64,000 bases of DNA from Enterobacter cloacae (GCF_013375935.1 NZ_CP056117.1:2108001-2172000); one strand, 5' to 3'. Numbered from the stretch's first letter, positions 30,164 to 42,064 are shown. The notes: generated by a model from the letters alone, not told the origin. Numbers and translations are program-made.

Positions 30164-30943
30164 TCAGAACATCACCTGCCCGCCGGTGACGTTAATCGAC
30201 TGCCCGGTGCAGTACGAGGCCTTCGGGCTGGCGTAAAACAGCAGCATGTTCAGCACGTCCTGATAGTCGCACCCGCGCTTCAGCGGCACTTTATCGATAT
30301 AGTACTGCTCCACCTCTTCCGCTTTGATGCCAAGCTTGGTGGCGTACTGCGGTAGCAGGGACTGGAACATCGGCGACTTCAGCAGGTTGCCCAGCATCAG
30401 CGAGTGAACGGTAATCCCGTATTCGGCCAGATCCAGCGCCAGGGACTGCGTCAGCCCCACGCCGCCAAACTTCGCCGCGCTGTAGCCGGAGTTATGCTTG
30501 CTGCCCACTTTCCCGGATTTCGAGTTGATCTGAATGATGCGCCCCTGAATGCCGTCGCGGATCATCAGGCGGGAAAACTCGCGGGCGCAGAGGAAATAGC
30601 CCACCAGATTCACCTGCAGCGAGCGGTCAAAGTCCCCCAGCTCGAAATCGCTGATGAACGCCGCTTTCGCTATCCCCGCGCTGTAGACCAGCAGATCGGT
30701 ACGGCCAAAAATCTCGTCCACGCCGCGGGCGAGGGCCATCACGCTCTGCTCGCTGGTGGCGTCTGCGCCAAACCCGTACGCCATCCCTTCGCCATACTCG
30801 GTGTTGATGGCGTCCGCCACGCGGGCGGCTTTTTCACTCTGAATATCCACTACCGCCACGCGGTAACCCTCAGCGGCAAGCCCACGGCAGAGGAACTCGC
30901 CTAAGGTTTGTCCCCCACCAATGACAACGGCAACCTGACTCAT
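30164..30943 (-). CDS. srlD: Sorbitol-6-phosphate 2-dehydrogenase SrlD
   Basis: A 259-residue short-chain dehydrogenase that oxidises glucitol 6-phosphate to fructose 6-phosphate with NAD. The nucleotide-binding motif is GGGQTLGEFL (about residue 9) and the catalytic YSAAK is at about residue 155. The length equals E. coli SrlD. Confidence 0.96.
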   Translation of the reverse strand: MSQVAVVIGGGQTLGEFLCRGLAAEGYRVAVVDIQSEKAARVADAINTEYGEGMAYGFGADATSEQSVMALARGVDEIFGRTDLLVYSAGIAKAAFISDFELGDFDRSLQVNLVGYFLCAREFSRLMIRDGIQGRIIQINSKSGKVGSKHNSGYSAAKFGGVGLTQSLALDLAEYGITVHSLMLGNLLKSPMFQSLLPQYATKLGIKAEEVEQYYIDKVPLKRGCDYQDVLNMLLFYASPKASYCTGQSINVTGGQVMF

Positions 30944-30957
30944 GTGACTCTCCTTAA

Positions 30958-31320
30958 TTACGCAACAAATTTTAACGTGCAGCCTGGGGTAACAGCCTGC
31001 GGAACCGGGCCATCAACGTGCACCGTGCCGGGATATTCCGCCTGCGGCTGGCCGTCGAAGCGCAGGGTGATGTGGCCCAGCTCGCGCAGGTTCTGCTCGG
31101 CCACGTCGCCGACGGCGGTCACGGCATAGCGCGCCTCGCCCAGTTCAAGCTGACTTCCTGCCTTCAGCTCGCCGTTCAGCTCGCCGTGGCAGTGGATAAA
31201 ACAAAACTCTTCGATATCCGCCGGTGCCCCTTCGCGGAAGGTGATCAGCATCTGGTCGCTGAGCGCATCCGCTGCGCTCTGGCCGATGCGGGTAATCGTG
31301 GTCTGGTAAATAACGGTCAT
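30958..31320 (-). CDS. srlB: PTS glucitol transporter subunit IIA (SrlB)
   Basis: A 120-residue IIA protein that passes phosphate to the IIB domain of SrlE. The phosphorylated histidine is His43 in FIHCHG. It lies between srlE and srlD with gaps of 12 and 14 bases. Confidence 0.95.
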   Translation of the reverse strand: MTVIYQTTITRIGQSAADALSDQMLITFREGAPADIEEFCFIHCHGELNGELKAGSQLELGEARYAVTAVGDVAEQNLRELGHITLRFDGQPQAEYPGTVHVDGPVPQAVTPGCTLKFVA

Positions 31321-31332
31321 CGCAGGAACCTC

Positions 31333-32903
<1,571 letters not shown>

Positions 32904-32904
32904 T

Positions 32905-32926
32905 CACTTTGAAAGGTTTTAAAGTG
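32905..32926. promoter_or_regulatory. Inverted repeat in the srlA control region
   Basis: CACTTT and AAAGTG are separated by 10 bases, about 55-75 bases upstream of srlA. It could be an SrlR operator. A nearby TTGTGA (minus strand, 32938-32943) resembles half of a CRP site. Neither is proven. Confidence 0.35.
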
Positions 32927-33104
32927 TTATTTAGATCTCACAATGAAAGAAAAATAGATTATTTTGAAAGTTTATTGATGCGGTGAATTGTTTTCGGCAG
33001 AAAAAAGCGCTGATTTACGTTGGGAAGGTGCGTACCGCTTCCTTGAGGAGTCGGGGATGCTTTACCATACTGGGTTCTTACCGGACTCGTTAAATGGATG
33101 CCAC

Positions 33105-34205
33105 ATGTTCAAGCGTCGTTATGCAGCGCTGTTGCCTGCGCTTATTCTCCTGTCTGCCTGTAGTAGCAAACCTAAGACCGAAGCCGCTCAGCAAACGGCG
33201 GGCGCGCCTTCTGGCGGGTTCCTGCTGGAGCCACAGCACAATATGATGCAGATGGGCGGCGACTTCGCGAATAACCCTGCGGCCGAACAGTTCATCGATA
33301 AAATGGTGAGCAAGCACGGTTTTGACCGCCAGCAGCTGCATGCCATTTTGTCCCAGGCGAAGCGTCTGGACTACGTGCTGCGCCTGATGGACCGCCAGGC
33401 ACCGACGGCCCAGGTGCCGACCGGGCCAAACGGCGCGTGGCTGCGCTACCGTAAACAGTTTATTACCCCGGACAACGTGCAGAATGGCGTGGCGTTCTGG
33501 AACCAGTATGAAGATGCGCTCAACCGCGCGTGGCAGGTCTACGGCGTGCCGCCGGAAATCATTGTCGGGATCATCGGCGTGGAAACCCGCTGGGGACGCG
33601 TGATGGGCAAAACCCGCATTCTTGATGCGCTGGCGACGCTCTCCTTCAACTACCCGCGCCGCGCCGAGTATTTCTCGTCTGAACTGGAAACGTTCCTGCT
33701 GATGGCGCGAGACGAACAGGACGATCCGCTGGATCTGAAAGGCTCGTTTGCCGGTGCCATGGGCTACGGCCAGTTTATGCCGTCTTCCTATAAGCAGTAC
33801 GCGGTTGATTTTAACGGCGATGGACACATTAACCTGTGGGATCCTGAGGATGCCATCGGCAGCGTGGCTAACTACTTCAAAGCACACGGCTGGACGCCGG
33901 GCGGCCAGGTGGCGGTGCAGGCGAACGGCGAGGCGTTTGGTCTGGCAAACGGATTCAAAACCAAATACAGCGTTGCGCAGCTGGCAGCGGCAGGCCTAAC
34001 GCCGACGCAGCCGCTGGGTAACGTTGACCAGGTGAGCCTGCTGCGTCTGGACGTGGGGACCGGTTATCAGTACTGGTTCGGCCTGCCGAACTTTTACACC
34101 ATCACCCGCTACAACCACAGCACGCACTATGCGATGGCCGTGTGGCAGCTGGGCCTGGCGGTATCGCAGGCGCGTGTGCCGGCGGCGTCACCGTTCAGTC
34201 AGTAA
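33105..34205 (+). CDS. mltB: Membrane-bound lytic murein transglycosylase B (MltB)
   Basis: A 366-residue outer-membrane lipoprotein that cleaves peptidoglycan to 1,6-anhydromuropeptides. The lipobox LLSAC places the lipidated Cys19 and is followed by SSKPK. The catalytic glutamate lies in GVETRWGR (about residue 162), and GAMGYGQFMPSSYK is near residue 219. The ATG giving MFKRRYAALLP matches E. coli; a longer upstream frame would place a non-secretory extension before the signal. Confidence 0.95.
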   Translation: MFKRRYAALLPALILLSACSSKPKTEAAQQTAGAPSGGFLLEPQHNMMQMGGDFANNPAAEQFIDKMVSKHGFDRQQLHAILSQAKRLDYVLRLMDRQAPTAQVPTGPNGAWLRYRKQFITPDNVQNGVAFWNQYEDALNRAWQVYGVPPEIIVGIIGVETRWGRVMGKTRILDALATLSFNYPRRAEYFSSELETFLLMARDEQDDPLDLKGSFAGAMGYGQFMPSSYKQYAVDFNGDGHINLWDPEDAIGSVANYFKAHGWTPGGQVAVQANGEAFGLANGFKTKYSVAQLAAAGLTPTQPLGNVDQVSLLRLDVGTGYQYWFGLPNFYTITRYNHSTHYAMAVWQLGLAVSQARVPAASPFSQ

Positions 34206-34218
34206 TGGCCTTCTCCTC

Positions 34219-34246
34219 AGCCGGTGCGCCCGCACCGGCTATTTTC
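34219..34246 (+). terminator. Rho-independent terminator after mltB
   Basis: A 10-bp stem AGCCGGTGCG / CGCACCGGCT with a 2-base centre is followed by ATTTTCT, 14 bases after the mltB stop. Confidence 0.8.
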
Positions 34247-34337
34247 TGAAGCCCCCTCGTAAAACCTGAAGCGCGTCCCCATATCTGATAAGAAAGTGCT
34301 ATCTTGTGCTGCATGTTTTCTACGGCCTGGAGCGATA

Positions 34338-34835
34338 ATGACTGACCATGAATTGATGCAGCTTAGCGAAGTGGTAGGGCTGGCGCTGAAGCAGCGTGGC
34401 GCGACCATCACCACCGCAGAATCCTGCACCGGCGGCTGGGTGGCGAAGGCGATTACCGATATTGCCGGCAGTTCCGCCTGGTTTGAACGCGGGTTTGTAA
34501 CCTACAGTAACGAGGCTAAAGCGCAGATGATCGGCGTGCGTGAAGCCACGCTTGAACAGCATGGCGCGGTCAGCGAGCCGGTGGTGATCGAGATGGCCAT
34601 CGGTGCGCTCAAAGCGGCGCGGGCAGATTACGCGGTTTCCATCAGCGGCATCGCGGGGCCGGACGGCGGCAGCGACGTGAAGCCTGTCGGCACCGTCTGG
34701 TTTGGCTTTGCCACCTCTCAAGGTGAAGGGATCACCCGCCGGGAATGCTTCAGCGGCGACCGCGAAAGCGTGCGTCGTCAGGCCACCGTTTATGCTTTAA
34801 AAACGCTCTGGCAACATTTTCTACAAAATACTTGA
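34338..34835 (+). CDS. pncC: Nicotinamide-nucleotide amidase PncC
   Basis: A 165-residue CinA C-terminal-type amidase that deamidates NMN to nicotinate mononucleotide in pyridine nucleotide recycling. The family motif TAESCTGGWVAKAITD (about residue 27) and SGIAGPDGGS (about residue 103) are present. The start MTDHELMQL has GGAGCG upstream. The recA LexA box begins at its stop codon. Confidence 0.94.
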   Translation: MTDHELMQLSEVVGLALKQRGATITTAESCTGGWVAKAITDIAGSSAWFERGFVTYSNEAKAQMIGVREATLEQHGAVSEPVVIEMAIGALKAARADYAVSISGIAGPDGGSDVKPVGTVWFGFATSQGEGITRRECFSGDRESVRRQATVYALKTLWQHFLQNT

Positions 34836-34859
34836 TACTGTATGACTATACAGTATAAT
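34832..34859 (+). promoter_or_regulatory. recA promoter
   Basis: TTGATA and TATAAT are separated by 16 bases, as in E. coli recA, with the LexA box lying over the spacer. Confidence 0.9.
34836..34855. promoter_or_regulatory. LexA (SOS) box of recA
   Basis: TACTGTATGACTATACAGTA fits the LexA consensus CTGT-N8-ACAG perfectly. Confidence 0.95.
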
Positions 34860-34888
34860 TGCCTCAACAGAACAGAAGTCCATGGTGA

Positions 34889-35983
<1,095 letters not shown>

Positions 35984-36001
35984 TCCTCTCGGATAAAAAT
36001 G

Positions 36002-36025
36002 AAGGGCTGCTGATGCGGCCCTTTT
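36002..36025 (+). terminator. Terminator between recA and recX
   Basis: The stem AAGGGC / GCCCTT with a 10-base loop is followed by TTT. Partial read-through into recX is known in E. coli. Confidence 0.75.
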
Positions 36026-36051
36026 TGCATTTCTGAATCGACAGGTTTTTT

Positions 36052-36552
36052 ATGAGTGAACCAACATCGCGCCGACCCGCCTACTCGCGCCTGCTGGACC
36101 GGGCTGTGCGTATTCTCGCCGTGCGCGACCATAGCGAGCAGGAGCTGCGGCGGAAACTGTCAGCGCCCGTCATGAGCAAAAACGGGCCGGAAGCGATTGA
36201 TGCCACCGCGGAAGATTACGACCGCGTGATTGCCTGGTGCTATGAGCATCAATATCTCGATGATGGCCGTTTTGCCTCACGCTTTCTCGCCAGCCGTGGC
36301 CGCAAAGGCTACGGCCCGGCGCGTATCCGCCAGGAGCTGAACCAGAAAGGCGTTGCCCGTGAAGCCATTGAAAAAGCCATGCGTGAAAGTGACATCGACT
36401 GGTGCGAACTGGCGCGTGAGCAGGCGGTACGAAAGTACGGCGAGCCGCTGCCGCGTGAATTTTCGGAAAAGGTTAAAATCCAGCGCTTTTTGCTCTACCG
36501 GGGCTTTCTGATGGAAGATATTCAGGAGATCTGGCGTAATTTTACCGATTGA
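36052..36552 (+). CDS. recX: RecA regulator RecX
   Basis: A 166-residue protein of three-helix repeats that inhibits RecA filament growth. [15 protein letters not shown] (about residue 22) and [18 protein letters not shown] (about residue 68) are typical. It follows recA after a leaky terminator and should share its SOS control. Confidence 0.95.
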   Translation: MSEPTSRRPAYSRLLDRAVRILAVRDHSEQELRRKLSAPVMSKNGPEAIDATAEDYDRVIAWCYEHQYLDDGRFASRFLASRGRKGYGPARIRQELNQKGVAREAIEKAMRESDIDWCELAREQAVRKYGEPLPREFSEKVKIQRFLLYRGFLMEDIQEIWRNFTD

Positions 36553-36683
36553 ACGCATGCGGGATTTTACTTCCCACTAAAGAAAACTTATCTTATTCCC
36601 ACTTTTTCCAGTAGCTGGTCCGTCCAACTGTTTTCAGATACAGATCTGCTGCGACATTTCGTTAGCTTGATTTCAGGATAATT

Positions 36684-39311
36684 ATGAGCAAGAGCACCGC
36701 TGAGATCCGTCAGGCGTTTCTCGATTTTTTCCATAGTAAGGGACACCAGGTTGTTGCCAGCAGCTCCCTGGTACCGAACAATGACCCGACTCTGCTGTTT
36801 ACCAACGCCGGGATGAACCAGTTCAAGGATGTGTTCCTTGGTCTCGACAAGCGTAATTATTCCCGCGCCACAACCTCACAGCGTTGCGTGCGTGCGGGCG
36901 GTAAACACAACGACCTGGAAAACGTCGGTTACACCGCGCGCCACCACACCTTCTTCGAAATGCTGGGTAACTTCAGCTTCGGCGACTACTTCAAACACGA
37001 CGCCATTCAATACGCGTGGGAACTGCTGACCGGTGAAAACTGGTTCAACCTGCCGAAAGAGCGTCTGTGGGTAACCGTTTACGAGACCGATGACGAAGCG
37101 TTTGAAATCTGGGAAAAAGAAGTTGGTATCCCACGCGAACGTATCATTCGTATCGGTGACAACAAGGGCGCACCTTACGCGTCCGACAACTTCTGGCAGA
37201 TGGGTGACACCGGTCCCTGCGGCCCGTGCACCGAGATCTTCTACGATCACGGCGACCATATCTGGGGCGGCCCTCCGGGCAGCGCGGAAGAAGACGGCGA
37301 TCGCTACATTGAGATCTGGAACATCGTCTTCATGCAGTTCAACCGTCAGGCTGACGGCACCATGGAGCCGCTGCCAAAACCGTCCGTTGATACCGGCATG
37401 GGCCTGGAGCGTATCGCGGCCGTTCTGCAACACGTCAACTCCAACTATGAGATTGACCTGTTCAGCACCCTGATCAAAGCCGTTGCCGACGTGACGGGCG
37501 CAACCGATCTGAACAACAAATCTCTGCGCGTGATTGCGGACCATATTCGTTCCTGCGCGTTCCTGATTGCCGACGGCGTTATCCCGTCGAATGAAAACCG
37601 CGGCTACGTGCTGCGTCGTATCATTCGCCGCGCGATCCGTCACGGCAACATGCTGGGCGCTAAGGACACCTTCTTCTATAAGCTCGTTGGGCCACTGATT
37701 AGCGTAATGGGTTCTGCCGGCGACGAGCTGAAGCGCCAGCAGGCGCAGGTTGAGCAGATTCTGAAAACCGAAGAAGAGCAGTTTGCCCGTACGCTGGAGC
37801 GCGGACTTGCGCTGCTTGACGACGAGCTGGCAAAACTGAAGGGCGACACGCTGGACGGCGAAACCGCTTTCCGCCTGTACGACACCTACGGCTTCCCGGT
37901 TGACCTGACGGCTGACGTTTGCCGCGAGCGCAACATCAAGGTTGACGAAGCCGGATTTGAAGCCGCAATGGAAGAGCAGCGTCGCCGCGCGCGTGAATCC
38001 AGCGGTTTTGGCGCGGACTACAACGCGATGATCCGCGTGGACAGCGCGTCTGAATTTAAAGGCTACGAAGAGCTGGCGCTGACCAGCAACGTGACCGCAC
38101 TGTTTGTTGACGGCAAGGCCGTAGACAGCATCAGCGCGGGTCAGGACGCCGTGGTCATTCTGGATAAAACGCCATTCTATGCGGAATCCGGTGGTCAGGT
38201 TGGCGATAAAGGTGAACTGAAAGGCAATGGCTTCAGCTTCAGCGTGAGCGACACTCAGAAATACGGTCAGGCGATCGGTCACCAGGGCAAACTGGTTTCC
38301 GGCTCTCTGAAGGTGGGTGAGGGCGTTCAGGCTAACGTTGATGAAGCCCGTCGCGCGCGCATTCGTCTGAACCACTCTGCAACCCACCTGATGCACGCAG
38401 CCCTGCGTGAAGTGCTGGGTACCCACGTTGCACAGAAAGGTTCTCTGGTTAATGACAAAATGCTGCGCTTCGACTTCTCGCATTTTGAAGCGATGAAGCC
38501 GTCTGAAATCCGCGCGGTGGAAGACCTGGTGAACGCGCAGATCCGCCGTAACCTGCCGATCGAAACCCATGTGATGGATCTCGAGGCGGCGAAGAAAGCG
38601 GGTGCGATGGCGCTGTTCGGCGAGAAATATGACGATCGCGTGCGCGTACTGAGCATGGGCGACTTCTCTACCGAGCTGTGCGGCGGTACTCACGCCTCGC
38701 GCACCGGCGATATCGGCCTGTTCCGCATCGTTTCTGAATCGGGTACTGCTGCGGGCGTTCGTCGTATCGAAGCGGTGACCGGCGAAGGCGCAATCGCCAG
38801 CCTGCACGCGCAGAGCGACCAGCTGCACGACATCGCGCAGTTGCTGAAGGGCGATAGCCAGAACCTGAGCGAAAAAGTGCGCGTTGCGCTGGATCGTACC
38901 CGTCAGCTGGAAAAAGAGCTTCAGCAGCTTAAAGAGCAGGCTGCGGCGCAGGAGAGTGCGAACCTCTCCAGCAAAGCGGTAGACATTAAGGGCGTTAAAC
39001 TGCTGGTCAGCGATCTGGCGGGCGTTGAGCCTAAGATGCTGCGCACGATGGTCGACGATCTGAAGAACCAGCTTGGTTCAACGGTTATCGTGCTGGCGAC
39101 GGTCGCAGAGGGTAAGGTTTCTCTGATTGCGGGGGTCTCTAAAGACGTAACTGACCGCGTTAAAGCAGGGGAACTGATTGGCATGGTTGCCCAGCAGGTG
39201 GGTGGTAAAGGTGGCGGTCGTCCGGACATGGCACAAGCCGGTGGTACGGATGCGGCGGCACTTCCCGCGGCATTAGCCAGCGTTGAAAGCTGGGTAAGCG
39301 CGAAACTGTAA
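36684..39311 (+). CDS. alaS: Alanyl-tRNA synthetase AlaS
   Basis: An 875-residue class II synthetase. The aminoacylation core includes [18 protein letters not shown] (about residue 90), the editing domain has [12 protein letters not shown] (about residue 565) and [13 protein letters not shown] (about residue 666), and a C-terminal coiled-coil and C-Ala region follow. The length is about that of E. coli AlaS (876). Confidence 0.98.
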   Translation: MSKSTAEIRQAFLDFFHSKGHQVVASSSLVPNNDPTLLFTNAGMNQFKDVFLGLDKRNYSRATTSQRCVRAGGKHNDLENVGYTARHHTFFEMLGNFSFGDYFKHDAIQYAWELLTGENWFNLPKERLWVTVYETDDEAFEIWEKEVGIPRERIIRIGDNKGAPYASDNFWQMGDTGPCGPCTEIFYDHGDHIWGGPPGSAEEDGDRYIEIWNIVFMQFNRQADGTMEPLPKPSVDTGMGLERIAAVLQHVNSNYEIDLFSTLIKAVADVTGATDLNNKSLRVIADHIRSCAFLIADGVIPSNENRGYVLRRIIRRAIRHGNMLGAKDTFFYKLVGPLISVMGSAGDELKRQQAQVEQILKTEEEQFARTLERGLALLDDELAKLKGDTLDGETAFRLYDTYGFPVDLTADVCRERNIKVDEAGFEAAMEEQRRRARESSGFGADYNAMIRVDSASEFKGYEELALTSNVTALFVDGKAVDSISAGQDAVVILDKTPFYAESGGQVGDKGELKGNGFSFSVSDTQKYGQAIGHQGKLVSGSLKVGEGVQANVDEARRARIRLNHSATHLMHAALREVLGTHVAQKGSLVNDKMLRFDFSHFEAMKPSEIRAVEDLVNAQIRRNLPIETHVMDLEAAKKAGAMALFGEKYDDRVRVLSMGDFSTELCGGTHASRTGDIGLFRIVSESGTAAGVRRIEAVTGEGAIASLHAQSDQLHDIAQLLKGDSQNLSEKVRVALDRTRQLEKELQQLKEQAAAQESANLSSKAVDIKGVKLLVSDLAGVEPKMLRTMVDDLKNQLGSTVIVLATVAEGKVSLIAGVSKDVTDRVKAGELIGMVAQQVGGKGGGRPDMAQAGGTDAAALPAALASVESWVSAKL

Positions 39312-39330
39312 TAACTACAAAGCACAAGCA

Positions 39331-39358
39331 GACGCCATAGCGGTAACGTTATGGCGTC
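39331..39358 (+). terminator. Hairpin after alaS
   Basis: A 9-bp stem GACGCCATA / TATGGCGTC with a 10-base loop lies 20 bases past the alaS stop. The T run is short (TTGCT), so termination strength is uncertain. Confidence 0.6.
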
Positions 39359-39552
39359 TTGCTCACTGCGCTATCGATAACGATAAAGTCAGGTTGAGTT
39401 TGTGTATATCGGCTAAACTTACGTTTAACAGAATGTGATGCCGTGACTGCTTACACTTTACGTGTTTGTCATCGCTTACTTTTTGGCGTTATATGATGGA
39501 TAATGCCGGGATACAAGAGACCCGACTCTTTTAATCTTTCAAGGAGCAAAGA

Positions 39553-39738
39553 ATGCTGATTCTGACTCGTCGAGTTGGTGAGACCCTCATGATTGGGGAT
39601 GAGGTCACCGTGACAGTTTTAGGGGTAAAGGGTAACCAGGTACGTATTGGTGTTAACGCTCCTAAAGAAGTATCTGTCCACCGTGAAGAGATCTACCAGC
39701 GTATCCAGGCTGAAAAATCCCAGCAGTCCAGTTACTGA
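39553..39738 (+). CDS. csrA: Carbon storage regulator CsrA
   Basis: A 61-residue homodimeric RNA-binding protein that represses or stabilises mRNAs by binding GGA motifs. [18 protein letters not shown] and the C-terminal [11 protein letters not shown], containing Arg44, are conserved. CAAGGAGCAAAG is a strong RBS. The 240 bases upstream should hold its several promoters. Confidence 0.98.
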
Positions 39739-39745
39739 TATTGTC

Positions 39746-39769
39746 GCGTCTCGCTGTCGGGCGAGACGC
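39746..39769 (+). terminator. Hairpin after csrA
   Basis: A perfect 9-bp stem GCGTCTCGC / GCGAGACGC with a TGTCGG loop lies 7 bases after the csrA stop. A T run appears only about 12 bases later. Confidence 0.7.
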
Positions 39770-39987
39770 AACCCTCCTGCTATTTTTCCTGCATAAAGTT
39801 ACCGTTCTATTTCAAACGCTTCGTTTTTAACCACTCCCATACCTTTATCTCATCTAAATCACCCGCTTCTCTCTGGAGATTTCTGTGAAGATGTCTGCAA
39901 AATCCGCTTATAAAACACTCTCTTTGCGGCTTTTACATGCGAATTGCGTGCGAATTGTGCAAACGAAAAAAGCATGTGGAAAATTGT

Positions 39988-40015
39988 TTGACTTATAAGT
40001 CCCAGAAAGTAATAT
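39988..40015 (+). promoter_or_regulatory. Promoter of the serV-arg tRNA operon
   Basis: TTGACT and TAATAT are separated by 16 bases and followed by the GC-rich stretch GCGCCACG, the kind of discriminator seen at stringently controlled promoters. Confidence 0.7.
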
Positions 40016-40080
40016 ATGCGCCACGCAGCGACGAGAAGCTCTTAACGAGTTACTCGAAGCACTCGAAAGAGGCGTTGTGT

Positions 40081-40173
40081 GGTGAGGTGGCCGAGAGGCT
40101 GAAGGCGCTCCCCTGCTAAGGGAGTATGCGGTCAAAAGCTGCATCCGGGGTTCGAATCCCCGCCTCACCGCCA
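40081..40173 (+). tRNA. serV: tRNA-Ser (anticodon GCT)
   Basis: A 93-base type II tRNA with the long variable arm typical of serine, acceptor GGTGAGG / CCTCACC, anticodon loop CTGCTAA, TTCGAATC in the T arm, and an encoded GCCA end. Confidence 0.97.
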
Positions 40174-40177
40174 TTTT

Positions 40178-40254
40178 GCATCCGTAGCTCAGCTGGATAG
40201 AGTACTCGGCTACGAACCGAGCGGTCGGAGGTTCGAATCCTCCCGGATGCACCA
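40178..40254 (+). tRNA. argV: tRNA-Arg (anticodon ACG), copy 1
   Basis: A 77-base tRNA with acceptor GCATCCG / CGGATGC, anticodon ACG (A34 normally becomes inosine), and encoded CCA. It lies 4 bases after serV. A hairpin (TTCATAT / ATATGAA) in the following spacer may guide processing. The symbol is by position. Confidence 0.96.
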
Positions 40255-40318
40255 TCTATTACTTCATATTGCTTTCGAAGTGATATGAATATCGAGTAGT
40301 ACAGTAGTAAATCCCGAT

Positions 40319-40395
40319 GCATCCGTAGCTCAGCTGGATAGAGTACTCGGCTACGAACCGAGCGGTCGGAGGTTCGAATCCTCCCGGATGCACCA
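40319..40395 (+). tRNA. argY: tRNA-Arg (anticodon ACG), copy 2
   Basis: Identical in sequence to copy 1. Its 3' end is the left boundary of the 238-base tandem duplication that follows. The symbol is by position. Confidence 0.96.
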
Positions 40396-40424
40396 TTTAC
40401 TATTTCTGAAAGCAGTTCCCTGAT

Positions 40425-40501
40425 GCATCCGTAGCTCAGCTGGATAGAGTGCTCGGCTACGAACCGAGCGGTCGGAGGTTCGAATCCTCCCGGATGCACC
40501 A
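40425..40501 (+). tRNA. argZ: tRNA-Arg (anticodon ACG), copy 3
   Basis: Same as the other copies except GAGTGCTCGGC for GAGTACTCGGC, an A-to-G change just before the anticodon stem. It is in the first unit of the tandem duplication. The symbol is by position. Confidence 0.95.
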
Positions 40502-40633
40502 TATTCTCCGAGATAACAGCGATGCTGTTGTTTCAAGGTCTGCGAGTTAATCGCAAGCACCAGGGAGGATAACGTTGCTTTAGCAACGGCCCGAAGGGCG
40601 AGGCGCAGCCGAGTAATCCTCCCGGATGCACCA
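40502..40633 (+). ncRNA. tRNA-tailed repeat after tRNA-Arg copy 3 (candidate structured RNA)
   Basis: A 132-base tail that ends with AATCCTCCCGGATGCACCA, the last 19 bases of tRNA-Arg. An outer stem GGGAGGAT / ATCCTCCC can enclose three hairpins (CGTTGC-TTTA-GCAACG, GCCC-GAA-GGGC, GGC-GCA-GCC). It is likely released from the tRNA precursor. The layout recalls the rttR repeat behind tyrT in E. coli. Function is unknown. Confidence 0.55.
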
Positions 40634-40662
40634 TCTACTGTTTCTAAAAGCATTTCCCTGAT

Positions 40663-40739
40663 GCATCCGTAGCTCAGCTGGATAGAGTACTCGGCTACGA
40701 ACCGAGCGGTCGGAGGTTCGAATCCTCCCGGATGCACCA
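40663..40739 (+). tRNA. argQ: tRNA-Arg (anticodon ACG), copy 4
   Basis: Identical to copies 1 and 2. It is in the second unit of the tandem duplication. The symbol is by position. Confidence 0.96.
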
Positions 40740-40872
40740 TATTCTCCGAGATAACAGCGATGCTGTTGTTTCAAGGTCTGCGAGTTAATCGCAAGTACCA
40801 GGGAGGATAACGTTGCTTTAGCAACGGCCCGCAGGGCGAGGCGTAAGCCGAGTAATCCTCCCGGATGCACCA
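40740..40872 (+). ncRNA. tRNA-tailed repeat after tRNA-Arg copy 4 (candidate structured RNA)
   Basis: A second copy of the tail, 133 bases, again ending with the last 19 tRNA bases. It differs from the first at one linker base and in two hairpin loops (GAA to GCA, GCA to GTAA), while all stems are kept. Confidence 0.55.
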
Positions 40873-40989
40873 TCTTCTCCCCTTTTGTTTATTCCTTCGA
40901 CGTTCCGTCAGCAATCACACTCTCTGTCAGCGACAAAAACCACCTTTTACGATAAAGTAATGCTTTGTTAATCGTTTAGCGAGAGCACG

Positions 40990-41556
40990 ATGTACGCACA
41001 GTATGACGGTTTGATCTTCGACATGGATGGCACTCTCCTGGATACCGAACCCACGCATCGCCAGGCCTGGACTGACGTTCTTGGCCGTTACGGAATGCGC
41101 TTCGATTTACAGGCGATGATTGCCCTCAACGGATCTCCCACCTGGCGTATCGCACAGGCCGTGATTGAGCTAAACCAGGCCGATCTCGACCCGCACCAGC
41201 TCGCGCGTGAAAAAACCGATGCGGTAAAAGCCATACTGTTAGACACCGTGCAGCCTTTACCGCTTATTGAGGTCGTTAAAGCGTGGCACGGACGTCGTCC
41301 TATGTCCGTCGGCACGGGCAGCGAGAGCGCCATTGCTGAAGCGCTGCTCAATCACCTTGGCCTGCGCCACTATTTTTCTGCCGTCGTTGCTGCCGATCAT
41401 GTTAAAAATCACAAACCCGCACCGGACACCTTTCTGCTCTGCGCAGAATTAATGGGCGTCCCACCTGCAAAATGCGTTGTGTTTGAAGATGCCGACTTTG
41501 GTATTCAGGCCGCGCGTGATGCAGGCATGGCCGCGGTGGACGTTCGCTTACTGTGA
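40990..41556 (+). CDS. yqaB: HAD-family fructose-1-phosphate phosphatase YqaB
   Basis: A 188-residue haloacid-dehalogenase phosphatase. The nucleophile motif FDMDGTLLDTEP is near residue 10 and the acidic motif VFEDADFGIQAARDAG is near residue 165. In E. coli it acts on fructose-1-phosphate and related sugar phosphates. It overlaps yqaA by four bases. Confidence 0.93.
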   Translation: MYAQYDGLIFDMDGTLLDTEPTHRQAWTDVLGRYGMRFDLQAMIALNGSPTWRIAQAVIELNQADLDPHQLAREKTDAVKAILLDTVQPLPLIEVVKAWHGRRPMSVGTGSESAIAEALLNHLGLRHYFSAVVAADHVKNHKPAPDTFLLCAELMGVPPAKCVVFEDADFGIQAARDAGMAAVDVRLL

Positions 41557-41981
41557 GTGACGCGCTGTCACTTGCTTCATTATTCGCCAGCAGTTTTTTA
41601 AGCTCCACCCTCTTGCCGGGGAATTCGGAAGTGGTACTGGTGGCGATGCTGTTGTCCGGCGTGAGTCAGCCCTGGTTGCTGGTCTTAATAGCAACAATGG
41701 GTAATAGCCTTGGAGGGCTGACTAACGTTATTCTTGGACGTTTCTTTCCGCTACGCGAAAAATCTCGCTGGCAGGAAAAGGCGGTGGGCTGGCTAAAACG
41801 CTATGGCGCTGCCACGCTGTTATTAAGCTGGATGCCTGTAATAGGCGATTTACTGTGTCTGCTGGCGGGATGGATGCGCATCTCCTGGGGACCGGTGCTC
41901 TTTTTTTTGTGCCTTGGCAAGGCGTTACGCTATGTTTTACTGGCATGGGTAACACTACAGGGTATGACGTGGTGGCACTAA
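41553..41981 (+). CDS. yqaA: DedA-like inner membrane protein YqaA
   Basis: A 142-residue membrane protein of the SNARE-associated/DedA superfamily, with hydrophobic segments near residues 20-60 and 85-140 and the GNSLGGLTN motif. Its exact role is not known. It is translationally coupled to yqaB. Confidence 0.9.
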   Translation: MSDALSLASLFASSFLSSTLLPGNSEVVLVAMLLSGVSQPWLLVLIATMGNSLGGLTNVILGRFFPLREKSRWQEKAVGWLKRYGAATLLLSWMPVIGDLLCLLAGWMRISWGPVLFFLCLGKALRYVLLAWVTLQGMTWWH

Positions 41982-42064
41982 TTGGTGGAATGAATTCGCG
42001 ACCTTCAATCGTCAACCATTACAATTATGCTGAGTGACAATTTTTTGACAGGCGGGAGGTCAAA

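Larger units (their letters stand above)
39739..40080. other. Intergenic region csrA to tRNA-Ser
   Basis: No gene is seen. It holds the csrA hairpin at the left and the tRNA promoter at the right; the middle is AT-rich and may contain FIS or other upstream activator sites for the tRNA operon. Confidence 0.7.
40396..40872 (+). repeat. Tandem duplication carrying tRNA-Arg copies 3 and 4
   Basis: Two head-to-tail units of 238 and 239 bases (40396-40633 and 40634-40872). Each holds a 29-base spacer, one 77-base tRNA-Arg and a 132/133-base tail that ends with the last 19 bases of the tRNA. The tRNA and tail are almost identical between units; the spacers differ more. The shared 19-base tRNA end gives a site for unequal crossing-over. 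Confidence 0.9.

Noticed and set aside
34296..34337. Longer N-terminus for pncC
   Set aside because: It would precede the GGAGCG RBS and is absent from the E. coli protein.
36876..38828. 650-codon open frame antisense to alaS
   Set aside because: alaS is certain on the other strand; the antisense frame is a by-product of GC-rich codon use.
40396..40872. Regular repeats that might be a CRISPR array
   Set aside because: The repeats are tRNA genes with tails, units are 238 bases, there are no spacers and no cas genes.
39908..40873. Minus-strand frames with [17 protein letters not shown] sequence across the tRNAs
   Set aside because: These are translations of the tRNA-Arg antisense strand, a well-known source of false proteins in databases.
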